Made by a program: the position numbers and the translations under genes. This document shows positions 1 to 11,166 of a stretch of DNA of 64,000 nt, in pieces (position 1 is the first letter of the stretch; each line of letters begins with the position of its first letter). Origin of the DNA: Triatoma infestans (lineage: Eukaryota; Arthropoda; Insecta; Hemiptera; Reduviidae); assembly GCA_011037195.1 (NCBI GenBank), contig JAAEAF010000657.1:96853-160852 (forward strand). The letters are read 5' to 3'. The notes below the pieces were generated by a model that did not search any database, was not told the DNA's origin, and saw only the letters and a list, made by a program, of their open reading frames with translations.

Positions 1-199
1 CGCCATTTCACAGCATCATCATCGGGTTTTGTGGTATTTTATTGCACTTGAACCTGCCAGTGTTCTAGCGCCCACCCCTGCTAATGCTGCCACTTCTGGT
101 CCGGGACTGCTTATTTGGGAAAATACCCTTAATCGCAGCTGGCCTGCATACGTACACCTGGGACCCCGCCCAGTAGCCGAGGTAAGCCCTGGTTTCAAG

Positions 200-1480
200 G
201 TCAATAATTAAAGGATGTCTGCAGGGCTCTGTGGTGGGCCTGTTTCTGTGGAACCTAGTTATGGATGAATTGTTCGAGCATATTGAGAACATGGACTATG
301 ATTCGGTTGCATACGCTGATGACCTTGCAATAGTTGTCCATGGAGAATCTCATCGGGAGTTAGAGGAGCGTGCTAGCGCTGTAGTAACACGGATAAAGAA
401 TTGGTGTCAGGGGGAGAAGCTGCAGATTTCGTTCGAGTAGTCCAAAGTGATGCTAATGAAAGGCAAGCTTCATCCCAGTCGTCCTCCCTGGAATAAGGTG
501 GACAATCACAGAAGAGTCCACATAACCCAGTTTGAGTACTGGGCATACTGCTGGATTGGAAGCTTTCTTTTAAGCCCCATATTCAGTGGGTTGCCTCCAG
601 ATGTCTCAACTTGTGCCAGGGAATAAAAAAAGTAGCCCGTGGTGAGTGGGGGCTGAAGACTGGCGTGGCCTTAACCATCTATAGGGGCATAATAGAGAAT
701 GTTGCAACTTACGCGGCTGCCTGTTGGGCTGACAAGCTGGACATGCAATCGTACAGCGGCACTCTATTATGAAGCAAAGAGCCATTTTGTGCTCTGTAAC
801 AAGGGCCTCTACGACATCATCTACGGTCTCCTTACCGGTGGTCGCTGGTGTGTTGCCGCTTGATCTCCTCGTAGAGATGAGGGCCCTTACCTATAAGTAT
901 AAAAAAGGGGAAAAATTATTGTCCTTGATGGTGAGGAACTGTCTAGTCATGCAAAGAAAAAGATCCGAGAGTACGAGATTGGGAAGTGGCAAAGACGGTG
1001 GGATGAAACAGAGAAAGGGAGAACCACAAATGAGTTCTTCCCGAACTTGCATCACAGACTGTCGATTCGATGGCTGGAGCTATCCCAAACCGTAACGTAA
1101 TATTTCACGGGCCACGGGGAGTTCAATTCTAAGCTCCATTAGCTGGGTTTGAAAGATTACCCGAATTGCGAATGCGGTGAACGGGACACAGTGCATCACG
1201 TTCTCTTCCGATGTCCTCTCCTCGATGAGGCAAGAATCCATATGGAATTCAAGCTGAAAAGAACTGGCCGGGAGGTTGCAAGGAGTCGATGAAAAGTGCT
1301 ATAAACTTTAAAGACTTTGTTGAGTTTGCTCGCGAAGTAGCGGTAATGCAAAGGACTAGAGGGATATGTAGAGGTCCGCCTGCATGTAGCAAAGATGGTA
1401 AATTGCCTACTATGTAGGCAAGTCTAAGTGACCATAGGCACCGGTTTTGGCGCTATGCGCTAGTTACGGTGGCCTGGAGT
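200..1480 (+). pseudogene. R1-clade non-LTR retrotransposon ORF2 fragment
   Basis: Broken reverse transcriptase of a LINE. A GSVVGLFLWNL block at about 220-260 matches the RT motif before the catalytic loop, and the loop itself reads AYADD with YADD at 312-323. The open frame ends at 440; later pieces lie in other frames: a thumb region near 660-870 with VLPLDLLVE, then a tail near 1110-1240 with TGHGEFNSKLH and a CECGERDTVHHVLFRC zinc-knuckle-like block. That GHG plus Cys-His tail is typical of R1/TRAS-type elements. Stops and frameshifts show it is dead. Positions 1-199 are probably more of the same element but do not translate clearly. The clade call is from motif style only. Confidence 0.75.
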
Positions 1481-1633
1481 GTGCTCTGATTTTGAATTTT
1501 TGGTAGTTTCTATAATTTGGTTTTAATTCTAATTTTCCAATGTGTTTCTACACGTACATCATAATTAATCCGAGCCCTATGGATTTGAATTAACAATAGA
1601 TACCTACAATAAAAATTCTGATCCGAATCTAAC

Positions 1634-1872
1634 CTAGCTATGATTCACCACACTCCGAACAAATCGGACCACAACCTTAAAGGGCAATAACAGACATCTA
1701 CAGACATCCTGTCCGACCAAAGATCCTGAATAATTACCTCCCAACTCAAACCATCTGACATGAGTTGGATGGGTGTTTCTTCCTGTTTGCCACAATGCCC
1801 AATAAGGGATCCAACCAGATGCCTGAGAAAGGTCCATGAAACCCGCAGCAACATCTCACTAATAGCTCTTCC
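1634..1872 (-). mobile_element. LOA-like LINE 3' end, C-terminal part
   Basis: Minus-strand fragment that matches the 3' coding end of the better preserved LOA-like element at 47640-48290: both encode a CPFKV/LPFKV then VRFVRSV ending, and their nucleotide sequences align from about 1640 to 1860. The Cys/His block is eroded and the frame is broken. The element continues on the other side of the insertion, at 3201-3360. Confidence 0.75.
1861..1872. repeat. target site duplication, left copy
   Basis: AATAGCTCTTCC lies immediately before the I-type element and recurs at 3189-3200 right after its A-rich tail. The perfect 12-bp match at both borders marks a target-primed insertion. Confidence 0.85.
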
Positions 1873-2760
1873 TTGTTAAAATACCCAAGAAATGAAAATC
1901 CGGGAAGTGTGTTGACACAATATTTCTTAGAAATGATCGCTCGCATTAACCCTTTAAAAATAATATACACGGATGGATCGAAAGACCTCCAGGGTTGTGG
2001 TGCCGCAGTAGTAATTGAAAATAGGAGATATAAGTTCGGGTTACCTGCTACAAGTAGCATATATGTAGCTGAACTCTATGCTCTCTACATGGGCCTAAGT
2101 GCAGTAGAAGGTATCCGGGGTAGAGTTGTCGTGTGCTCTGATTCAATGAGCGCTTTATTGTCCTTAAAGCACATGTATTCGAAACATCAGATTATCCAGG
2201 ACATTCACACCTTGCTCTACAACATGGATAAAGAAGGAACATATGTTACATTTGTTTGGGTACCCGGACACTCGGGAATTTCCGGAAACACCGATGCTGA
2301 CCGAGCAGCGAGAGAGGCTGCCAATATGACAGTAACCATGGAAAGGAACATGCCAATCGATGTCGTGAAGCAAATTAAAAGGTCTATAAAACAAAGTTGG
2401 CAGAGTGAGTGGTCATTAGTGACAAATAATAAATTAAGGAGCATCAAAGAAACTGTGGGAGCGTGGGAATCCTCATCGCGGGGTAACCGCAGAGAAGAAG
2501 TGGTAGTTGCGCGCCTGAGGATCGGCCACACCCGGGTAACCCATGGCTACCTCATGTGTAGAGAGAACCCTCCAACATGTACGGCATGCAATGTAGCTTT
2601 AACCGTGCAGCATATAATTGTGGAATGCCCAGTATATCGCCATATTAGACAACTAAATAATATTCCCGGTACACTAAAAGAGGCCTTGACAAATGACCAG
2701 AATAAAATCGACGATATAATAAAATTTTTAAAGGAAATTAATTTATTTAATTGTATATAG
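1873..2760 (+). CDS. RNase H / C-terminal part of ORF2 of an I-type LINE (5' truncated)
   Basis: Uninterrupted frame of 296 codons that opens directly at the insertion border, so it has no start codon of its own; the annotated first codon is simply the truncation point. It carries a complete RNase HI domain: YTDGSK (about residues 34-39), AELYALYMG (about 66-74), CSDSMSAL (about 90-97) and WVPGHSGISGNTDADRAA (about 129-146), which give the Asp-Glu-Asp-Asp catalytic set. The C-terminus has a CTACN...HIIVEC zinc-binding block. RNase H removes the RNA strand during retrotransposition. The lack of lesions suggests a recent insertion. It cannot act alone because endonuclease and RT are missing. 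Confidence 0.85.
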   Translation: MLKYPRNENPGSVLTQYFLEMIARINPLKIIYTDGSKDLQGCGAAVVIENRRYKFGLPATSSIYVAELYALYMGLSAVEGIRGRVVVCSDSMSALLSLKHMYSKHQIIQDIHTLLYNMDKEGTYVTFVWVPGHSGISGNTDADRAAREAANMTVTMERNMPIDVVKQIKRSIKQSWQSEWSLVTNNKLRSIKETVGAWESSSRGNRREEVVVARLRIGHTRVTHGYLMCRENPPTCTACNVALTVQHIIVECPVYRHIRQLNNIPGTLKEALTNDQNKIDDIIKFLKEINLFNCI

Positions 2761-2792
2761 TAACAGAAGCCAAATAAATAGATACTATCAAT

Positions 2793-2796
<4 letters not shown>

Positions 2797-2831
<35 letters not shown>

Positions 2832-2860
2832 CGTATTTTATTTATTTATTTATTTAATTA
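2797..2860. repeat. TA / GTAT / TTTA microsatellites
   Basis: Consecutive short runs of (AT)n, (GTAT)n and (TTTA)n in the 3' UTR of the I-type element. Confidence 0.9.
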
Positions 2861-2944
2861 TACGGGCAATGCCCATTTCAAGCTATATAGTAATATATAA
2901 CCAAAGAAGTTCTTTTAAATATATGACTGTATTCTATCCTGAAT

Positions 2945-3058
2945 GTTTTATTATGAATGAATGTATTTATTATGAATACATGTATTTATTATGAGTGAAT
3001 CTATTTATTCTGGATGACCGCATAAGTATGAACGTATTTATTCTGTGTGAATGTATGT
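2945..3058. repeat. degenerate ~19-bp minisatellite
   Basis: About six imperfect units built on TATTATGAATGAATGTATT, still inside the 3' UTR of the I-type element. Confidence 0.7.
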
Positions 3059-3188
3059 GTACGTGGCAAGTGTGATAGTGGAAACTGCAAGTAGAGTAGG
3101 AAACTGGCGTATTAACCCAAGGAACAGTAAAGGGCATAATAACCCCACGGGTTCATTGCCCAAAAACAAAAAACAAAAAAAACAAAAA

Positions 3189-3200
3189 AATAGCTCTTCC
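3189..3200. repeat. target site duplication, right copy
   Basis: Second AATAGCTCTTCC, directly after the A-rich tail of the I-type insertion. Confidence 0.85.
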
Positions 3201-3360
3201 AGGACCCTCCCGATGAGCATCTTAGACTGCCAACAAGCCAGTGATATCCATAAAGATGATTGCTGTGAAACTAGCCACGACCGGAAGCTTGACAGGCATG
3301 TGCCTAAAGACACACCAACAGCAGGCTCAGGACTAATGAAAGGAGAGAGGCGCCTAATTT
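3201..3360 (-). mobile_element. LOA-like LINE 3' end, RNase H-side part
   Basis: Continuation of the fragment at 1634-1872. It aligns with about 47975-48125: shared blocks include the text around GAGCATCTTAGACTGCC and ACACCAACAGCAGGCTC. Similarity stops near 3360. Confidence 0.75.
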
Positions 3361-4015
3361 AAGAAAAATGTTGAAGCCGTTTTGAAAACCAATTTCGAAA
3401 AGTTGACACGATTTTAGTATTTTCTCTTAGCAAAGTAAAAATGGCTCTGGAGTATATATTTTTAAATATAATAATTTTAGTGCAAACGTAAGGGCGATAT
3501 TGGTCTCCTGATGAATTTTATTTATATTGTAGTTATTTATCATAGAATGTTTCAAGGATTGTTAGTTAAATTCTAAAATATTGAATATATCATTTGGCAT
3601 TTGGTATTTGATCCGTCGTAGATGCATACTTCTCATATTCCTGACCGGTTTTGGATTTTCATACATCGTCAGAGCAGATTTATTAATTTCGTGTAGAGAA
3701 TTTACATCAACGTATTGTTTCTGTTACACACCACACTTGTTCCATTGGTTTTATATTTGCATTCCTTAATTGAAATTGGGTACATAAGGATGGCACCGCA
3801 ATGCTGGATAACAAAATACATTGAAATTATTTGAATTTTTGTTATTCTACAAAAGGAATAACTTGACTTACCTTATTACGTGTTGTGGTTATTATATTTT
3901 GCCAAGTGGTTACTTCTCAGCTGCAATTATCATTGTTTTTAGTTTTTATTTTCTGATATAGAATTTAGAGTTATAGCTGTTTTTGTCATTCACCTCAAAT
4001 TGAATTTAGTTTATT
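3361..4015. other. AT-rich stretch without a recognisable gene
   Basis: No coding signal. Positions about 3375-3440 look like a reverse-strand scrap of the PAL repeat, since TTGACACGATT and a CTCTTAGCAAAG palindrome relic are present. A 62-codon frame at 3581-3769 has no recognisable motif. Confidence 0.5.
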
Positions 4016-4066
4016 ATTTCTGCTTTATTTTAACTGCTATTAGAGCAGTTAAAATAAAGCAGAAAT
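4016..4066. repeat. perfect 23-bp inverted repeat with 5-nt loop
   Basis: Left arm 4016-4038 and right arm 4044-4066 are exact reverse complements around the loop ATTAG. Transcribed in either direction it would form a 23-bp hairpin. No coding context. Confidence 0.95.
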
Positions 4067-4089
4067 TGTGATTGAAGACAATTGTAGTT

Positions 4090-4366
4090 GTATCAAATTT
4101 TCAATATGAGTTTTCAATGGAAATACACTGATTTGAGGTATCTCTCTGAGCCCGAAAAATTGGTGTTTAGAAAATAGTCTCTGTGTGTGTGTATGCTAAC
4201 AACATAACTCAAAAACCAGAAGTCGGTGGAAGTTCAAACTTGGTATTCCGTTTAAGTACTTCCACCATCAGACATGAAGATTTCGGTCCAAATTCATCCA
4301 CCAGAAGTGTGACTCAGTAATGCTTTTTTTTTGCAGTTATTCGTGATTTTTTCTAAAACTTTATTT
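4090..4366 (+). repeat. PAL dispersed repeat, 5' part (copy 1)
   Basis: Matches the region after the palindromic start of the copy at 25023-25870: a run of TCTGTGTGTGTGT, then CTCAAAAACCAGAAGTCGG, then a CACCAGAAGTGTGACT version of the ACCGGAAGTGCGACT core. Confidence 0.7.
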
Positions 4367-4515
4367 TTGTTTTTCCTACGCCATGACTTTGGCTAATCAG
4401 TCGTTCTAGGTCCCGCGGCCCAGTATGAAATTTTAGGCTGCGCTGGCGAACCGATGTTGTTCGGTTAGATGGATATCCAGGGGGGGACGTGAGAACAATC
4501 CCGGACGCGAAATCA
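4367..4515. other. unidentified GC-richer insert within a PAL copy
   Basis: About 150 bp of higher GC content, including TTCTAGGTCCCGCGGCCCAG and a run of seven G, lies between two PAL segments. Probably a further small insertion. No tRNA box B, no ORF and no match elsewhere in the window. Confidence 0.4.
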
Positions 4516-4835
4516 GTCCTGTATATATTACTTTCTTACTCCTAGTAAGAGGAAGTATTGTAATCGTGTCAAATTTTATTTTTTTTTAAAAACGGCTCTA
4601 ACGATTTTCTTTAAACTCTTTTTCTTCTGTCTACACACAGAAATACCATTTTCTAAATCATTATCTCCGGAAAATTGATATTTTGCAGGTTCTGGGGGAA
4701 CAGTGGCGTTACGTTTTCCTCTAAAGTACCTCTTCAATTTTACTACCCACATAATATTAATTCACAGAAGCATTGCTAGAATTCCAAATTTAAAGAAAAT
4801 CGATTTACCGGAAGTGCGACTTTACAGAATCTTTG
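4516..4835 (+). repeat. PAL dispersed repeat (copy 2)
   Basis: Starts at the diagnostic palindrome TTACTCCTAGTAAGAGGAAG, followed by ATTGTAATCGTGTCAAATTT, then the AACGGCTCTAACGATTTTCT block and an ACCGGAAGTGCGACTTTAC block. It is shorter than the copies at 12.8 kb and 25.0 kb. Confidence 0.75.
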
Positions 4836-5643
4836 AAAAGGATTTGTGGTGGATTAAAATCGAATGTGTGGAATAAATTATGGTTAGCGGTGGCTGATTT
4901 TTAGTGAAGAATTCCAGAAAACAAATAAATATATATTATTATGTATTATTGCAATGGAAAATGTCTTATTATAAATAAATAATGTATAAAATAGATTACA
5001 ATGAATTATCGATAGAAGTGAGCGGGGCACGTGTGTATGGGCCAGATAAGTGGCTTGTGCGTCAGTGCGTGTGGAGATGAATGTCTCGTTGACCAAAGTA
5101 GTTTACTTCTGAGTAGCCACTATACACACCTATCACCCCTACCACACACCTATGCCCCACTACAGATTTATATACCCCTCCGTCACTCAGTGCTCTATTT
5201 AAATTACCATTTATCAGGTTCGTTTCCCAATGTGTACCAGACGTTCCTGATTACGAATGCCTGTTCTTGTAGCACGTCCTCTCTCAAACCAATATAATAA
5301 ACTTACCTAGGTTCTTATTCCATCACCACGCATTATCATTACATTGCAATCAAGTAAATTCATTACATAAATAATTCCAAAAATCCTCTACATTTCTGCT
5401 AGAGAGCTGTATTTTGTCCAATAAAAAGGGAGAAGTCCCATTTTCGAAATATGTTATTCCGGAAATACATGTTTTGAGATGTGCTGATTGTGAAAACAAT
5501 GTTTTTAGCAAAAATAGTTAAAAAAGAAAAGAAAGGATTTTAGCATTGTCGTGTATGAAAAACTCAATAAAGAAAACGCGCAGTATTCTCAAACTTGATA
5601 TAAGATTTAGCTATGGCCACTTTCATATAACTACAGCCACTAA
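4836..5643. other. AT-rich stretch without a recognisable gene
   Basis: Short frames only, with atypical composition and no motif. About 5435-5515 weakly resembles the start of a PAL copy (a TGTTTTGAGATG-like phrase). Nothing else is seen. Confidence 0.4.
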
Positions 5644-5684
5644 GATAATAATAATAATAATAATAATTTTTGGGGGGGGGGGGG
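5644..5684. repeat. (ATA)n microsatellite followed by a G13 run
   Basis: ATA repeats at about 5645-5667, a short T run, then 13 G. This abuts the 3' end of the R1-clade element. Confidence 0.9.
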
Positions 5685-5689
5685 AAATG

Positions 5690-7338
5690 GAAAATGCGTT
5701 ATGCACATCTGGGGGTAATGTTCCCAGATATGTGGGACTCTCACCCACTAAAAAACCCAAACTCCTCCTTACAGGCATTGAAACCCACCCTGGGACCACT
5801 TATCGCATTACATCAGGGTGGTGCCTCGTATTAAGCCCTTTCAGGCTCCTTCTCCTTCGGTACTACTTCATGCCAACGGTTGTAGGCGTTGGTCTAGCTC
5901 CTGTTTCTTCCGCCGCAGGACCATCTCGACGAAAGACGCTACCTTCACCCAAAAGTCCCTGCAGGACAGCATGGACTCCACGATGGACTCGGGTGTCAAA
6001 CGGCCTAACTCCTGTTCCAGACCGTTTCTCTCAACGGCCCATCTTTCGCATTCGAAGAAAGTGTGGTGGGCGTCATCGAGAGCTGAATCCCCGAAAAGAC
6101 ATGACGGATCACCCACCTTCCCCATCCTATAAAGATACGAGGTAAAATACCCATGTCCCGTAAGGAACTGGGTAAGGTAGTAGTTTACCTCGCCATGCCC
6201 TCTTTCCGCCCAATCAGTTGGGCTTGCAATCAGCTTCGCTGTCCACCTTCCTCGGCTGTCCGTACGCCACCGTTCCTGCCAGGGCCGAATGGTATAATCC
6301 CTGGCTGTTGCTCTCGCCTCATTGCCACCGAGTTCTTTCCTCAGGTCATGTCCCATCTTCCGCTCCTGAGCCATCAGGTCGATTGGGGTCACTCCAGCCA
6401 CCACCAGAGCTGCCGGCTCTGAGACCGTCCGGTAAGAACAAGCGATTCTTAGAGCACCTCTTCTTTGTACCGATGCCATCTGCTTCCGGTATTTTTCTTG
6501 CTTAAGCGCGTCAGCCCAAACTTCGCACCCATACAAAAGTATAGCATTTGTGACTGACATCAGAAGTCGCAAATTTGGCCCCCTAAATTTGCCATCAGTC
6601 TGCTCAACGTCGATGTCACTTTTGCGGCTTTCTCTGAGGAGTGCCTTATATGTTCCCAGAACGAGAGTTTAGTGTCCAAGCCTGTGCCAAGATACTTGAC
6701 AGCGCTCTTCGTTACGACTACCTCGTCCCCCACACGTATCTGTATACTCGTGGGAATGTGCCTTCTGGTAAGCAGAACTATTTCCGTTTTCTCCATCGCC
6801 AAGTTCAGGCCACGCTCCTCTAACCAAGTGCTCGCCCGTCTCATTACTTGGCTCAACCTTATCTGGGAGTCTTAGGTATCCCGTGCGACAACCACAGCAG
6901 CAACATCATCCGCGTACCCACCAGGAATGCACTATCCGGTATTTCCAGTCGCAGAATGCCATCGTAAAATATATTCCACAGATCGGGGCCCAGGATAGAT
7001 CCTTGAGCCACCCCTCCTGTGATCTCTTTACACCGGGTTCCGTCCGTAGATTCATACCTCAGCTGCCTGTCCCACAGATAGCTCTCTACCATGCGGAGAA
7101 GGTACTTCGGTATTCGAAAATCTATAGCCAGCGCTGCCAGCATATCGGTCCACCTCGCCGAGTTAAATGCATTGCGAACATCCAGTGTCGCAAGTAGCAC
7201 AACTCTTCTAGAGTAGTGGTTACCCTGCTGTGCCGTGTGGACAGTTATCACCACTTTTTCTACAGCCCCGATTGTAGACCGACCTCGCCTAAAGCCATAC
7301 TGTCTATCGGACAGATCGCCCGACTGTTCAATGGCCAA
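5690..7338 (-). pseudogene. R1-clade LINE ORF2, 5' truncated
   Basis: Minus-strand RT running from 7338 down to 5868, with a 3' UTR to about 5690. The first piece (7338-6859) has YGFRRGRSTIGAV, an LDVRNAFNSARW finger motif and GGVAQGSILGPDLWN. A single-base slip at about 6917-6922 shifts the frame just before the catalytic loop, whose codons remain readable at 6905-6916 as YADD. The second piece (6856-6560) carries the primer-grip/thumb with VKYLGTGLD. The third piece (6572-5868) carries ILLYGCEVW, FLTGHGYFTSYLY and a Cys-His tail (CLFG...HHTFFEC) typical of R1/Waldo-type elements. At least two frameshifts make it inactive, but drift is modest. Confidence 0.85.
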
Positions 7339-7856
7339 TAATAATAAATAATAATAATTAATAATAAGACGTTATTTGAAAAAGAAAAATATAATAGAAA
7401 CATAAAAATGAAAAAAGTATTCTACGGCAACGGTAAACCGTCTGCCGGAGGTTGATATACATATATAAAATAACAATTACAAATTGTTATATAAATTGAA
7501 TAAATATTTAAAGACAAAAACTGCTGATAAAGGAATACAAAAGTTGAGAAGAAAAAAAAAGAAGAAAAATAATAATACAAATAAAATAGTAATAATAAAC
7601 AGAAAAAAGAAGTTATTCACTTAAACTAAATAATTTTTTTTTTTTTTTTTTAAGTAAAAATATATGACAAACTAAATATAAAAAAAAATAAACTAAATAT
7701 AAAAAAGAAAAAAAAAATAAACTAAATATAAAAAAAAAATAAACTAAAAAAAAAAATAATAATAATAATAATAAACTAAATATATGAACTACTATGAATT
7801 ACTAAGTACATTTAGTTAAAGCAAAAAGAACCTGAATAGTGTAATACAAAGAGAGC
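7339..7856. repeat. low-complexity A-rich tract with AACTAAATAT repeats
   Basis: AAT-type microsatellite at the edge of the R1 element (about 7336-7365), then A-rich sequence. At about 7665-7790 several AACTAAATATAAAAA units recur. These may be the tail of the neighbouring LINE, which reads toward this tract. No gene seen. Confidence 0.7.
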
Positions 7857-10800
7857 TTAATCAAAATTAAATTCCATAATTAAATTGTGTCTATATTGCC
7901 AGGCGTGTCTCGCAAAATTAATAATCCCAATGCAGTTTTCGCCATTGAGCATCAATATTAACTCCGATCTAGATAATTTGCCGCAACCAACATAAAGCCT
8001 ACGTATCTCGGAGAGAATGGAGCAGTCTGCCAAAAAATGATAGACATCCTCCCTCGCTCGAGAGTTACATAGAGAGCACAAGGAGTTACTTCTCTCAACC
8101 CATGGGGTATAATTTAAATAGAGTAGCTCACCACGAAGTCTGAATAGCCAACCAAGTTGACTAAGCGTTAGATTCGTTGAGTTGGACACCAAGCTACAAG
8201 GCTTGACAGAATAATCCAACTCTTTATACAATAAAAACCTCGTAGAGCAACGAGCCAACTCCACACACTCCTCAAGATGGTGAACCCCTATTCTTTGTAC
8301 GATTGCCGTTAGTTGCGTCCGCCAATTAGACATATTTGCAATGGATGAATCAAATGCACAAGAGTAGTGCTGAGCTAAGCTAACCAATGCTTAAACCAAT
8401 AAATTTTATTTTTAATAATCTCCAAAGCCAATGTTTTGGGAAAGCGATAATCGGGCAAGTTAAGAATTCTGAGACAGTAGCTAAAATGTAAAGAAAAAGT
8501 AAAAACCTAGAGTTGTGGACGTTTCAATAGGAAGCATATAATTAGGGGTCACTGAAGGCAATCTGAAAACTTTTTTAATAAAAAATCTTTGAAACTTTTC
8601 TAATTCTTCATACCTTTGAAAGCCCCAAACCTGACAGGCATAACAAACCACGGTACGAGAAACTGCATTAATAAAAGTATATTTAGCCGAAGGCGGGACT
8701 GAATTATTAGCAATGAAATCGGACCAAAACCTGTTGAGCCCGAATTTGGCCGAAGAGATTCTATCTTTCAAGTGTGAAGTCATAGACAATCGGGTAGACA
8801 GCAAAACACCCAGATATTTATACTGGTTAACAACTTCCATGGGTGAACCCTTGTAAAGCCAACGTTCAGAAGAAGCAAGTCTACCTCCCTTCCGAAATAC
8901 CATAATTTTAGATTTTGTTAAATTCAAGGATAAATTCCAGAGATCACAATAAGATTCTAAAATTTTAATATTTCTTTTGAGATTTGTAGGGTTATCCGCT
9001 AAAAGCACCACATCGTCGGCATACATTAATATCTTGAATGCGACTCCACCTATACGAACACCACCTTCAAGGGCCAGAGGTAAATCGTCCAGGAAAAGCG
9101 AGAATAATATCGGACTGAGCAGGCAGCCCTGACGAACCCCACTAGTGACTCTGAAAAAGTCAGAAATGCCATCTTTGTACCTAACAGCAGAAGACGCCTG
9201 GGCATATAAACTTTTCAAAGTATTAATAAATTTGGACGAAACCCCAAGATTAAAGAGCTTCAAAAATAGTGAATTGTGATCTACAGAATCGAAGGCTGCT
9301 TTTAGGTCTACAAAAAAGCAATACAACTTATTCCCTGGTCGCATAAATTTAAGCTTAATTATATTGGTTATAACAAACAAGTTGTCAATCGCGGAGTAAC
9401 CACGTCTGAAACCAGACTGGAATCCTTTAAAAGGGAGTTGTCTGTAACAAACGATTCCAGACGACGAAGCAAAAGTCCAGTGAATATTTTAGCAACTGCA
9501 TCTAAGCAAGAGATTCCTCTATAGTTACTTATTTCATTCACATTACCCTGCTTGAAGAGTGGGAAAATAATGGATCTACCAAAAGAAGGTGGGGTAGCTT
9601 CAAAATCATAAATTCTATTGAAGAGTGATAACATTTGGGAGTGAAAATCCTCCGGGGAATTTTTGAAAAACTCATAGGTAACACGATCGGAACCGGGAGC
9701 CTTATTATTTTTTAAGTTCTGAATAACTGCATTTAATTCCTGGAGAGAGAAGGGGGAATCAAGAGCATAAGAATGAATCAAGGGTTGGGCATATAATACA
9801 TTAGAGGAGGGAGGTGGTGGATTAAGTAAACTTTTGAAATGGGTAACTAACTCAGTGACAGAAATTTTAGAACTACAAATGAACGATTTCCGTTTAAAGT
9901 GAGAAACAAGATTCCAAAAATCTGTTGAGCATTTAGCTGATATAAACTGTTTAGTAAGCGACTTAAAAAATTCTTTTTTCTTTTCTAAACAAATTAATTT
10001 ATATGAATAATTAGTGGCCAGATACGCTTTTCTAACTAATTCAGAATTAGAATTACGAAATAAATTTAAGAGAGCAAAGGATTTTTTTCTGGCTCGAAAA
10101 CAATTACCATCAAACCAACACATCTTACGAACTGATCTAATGAAATCAGAGCAACCTGGGATATGAGGATAAGAACATTTAATTAAATCCACTAGAACAG
10201 TTAAAAATTCATTATTACAACTAGGAAAAGAAGAAATACTATTTACATTAGTTTCCAAAGTTGTTTTATAAATTTCCGCATCTCTCTCGCGCCAGATCTA
10301 CTGAGGTAATAAAGGTAAAGTGTCATGATTAGCAGTGGTAGACAAAGTTAGAGATAAAACTATTGAGAGATGGTCTGAGAAATTAAGAGATAATACTCCG
10401 AAATTAAATATATTGGAGATAAAATCCAGGGGGACACAGCACAGATCATTGACTGAGCATCCCATACTTCCAATAAAGGTATAATCTCCTTGAAGATCAC
10501 CCTGAAATCGCCCATTTAAAATTATTAAATCTAGACTATTGCAAAGATCTATAAATTTGCAACCTTTTCCATTAAGAACTTTATCTTTTGAATTTCTCAT
10601 ATGGCGACAATTGGGATTATTAATCAACAAATCACCTGGCAATTCCTGTGAGGCACCCACTCTCACATTGAAATCTCCAATTAAAATAAATTTAAGATTA
10701 CAATTCAATTCTAGGAAATTAGACAAGTAAGAAAAATCTTCTTCCCAAGCGTTCAAATATACAGGCAACAAAAATATTTCAAAATTTGTGTTTTTAATTC

Positions 10801-11130
10801 GTATTAAGTCAACACCATCTAGTTTACAATAATTAATGAGAGTATTAGGAAAAGAGCTATTTTTAATACCATATACCCTTCCACCCATAGTTCTTCCGAA
10901 TTTAGAAGATCTAGTAGCAGAAACCCAAAGTAAATTATAATTAGAAAAGAACTTCTCATAGAAATCAAATTTTTTTTCTTCTACAAAAGTTTCTAACAAA
11001 ATAAAAATATCGTATTCAAAAATAAATAAAATATCTTTCTTAATGAATTCAAAAAATCAACATTTTCAATTTTGCTTTTTAAACCGCAGATGTTGTATGA
11101 AATAATAGACAAGGAATGAATATGCTCAAC
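7857..11130 (-). pseudogene. LINE-A ORF2: endonuclease, reverse transcriptase, C-terminal zinc block
   Basis: Nearly full ORF2 of a Jockey/CR1-superfamily LINE in four open pieces. An EEP endonuclease N-terminus (ISYNICGLKSK) is visible near 11125-11060 but out of frame. Piece 10999-10298 has GDFNVRVG and NFSDHLSIV, the endonuclease metal and histidine motifs. A single in-frame TAG near 10298 separates it from 10258-9368, which holds NNKAPGSDRVTYE and the start of RT. A slip near 9427 leads to 9380-8481, with FVDLKAAFDSVDH, SGVRQGCLLSPILFSLFLDD and LMYADDVVLLAD (YADD at 9012-9023). Another shift near 8500 leads to 8387-7857, ending with CSLCNSRAREDVYHFLADC. About four lesions in 3.3 kb mean it is inactive but not old. 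Confidence 0.85.
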
Positions 11131-11166
11131 AATACAATCTGAGACATGCCGACAGACGGTTAAATC

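Larger units (their letters stand above)
1873..3188 (+). mobile_element. 5'-truncated I-type LINE copy, about 1.3 kb
   Basis: Copy consisting of the RNase H end of ORF2, a 3' UTR with microsatellites, and an A-rich tail (AAAAACAAAAAACAAA type) at 3161-3190. It is flanked by a 12-bp duplication and interrupts an older LOA-like LINE that reads on the opposite strand. Confidence 0.85.

Noticed and set aside
6153..6505. Plus-strand frames opposite the R1-clade RT
   Set aside because: They are antisense shadows of the minus-strand coding region with its RT motifs.
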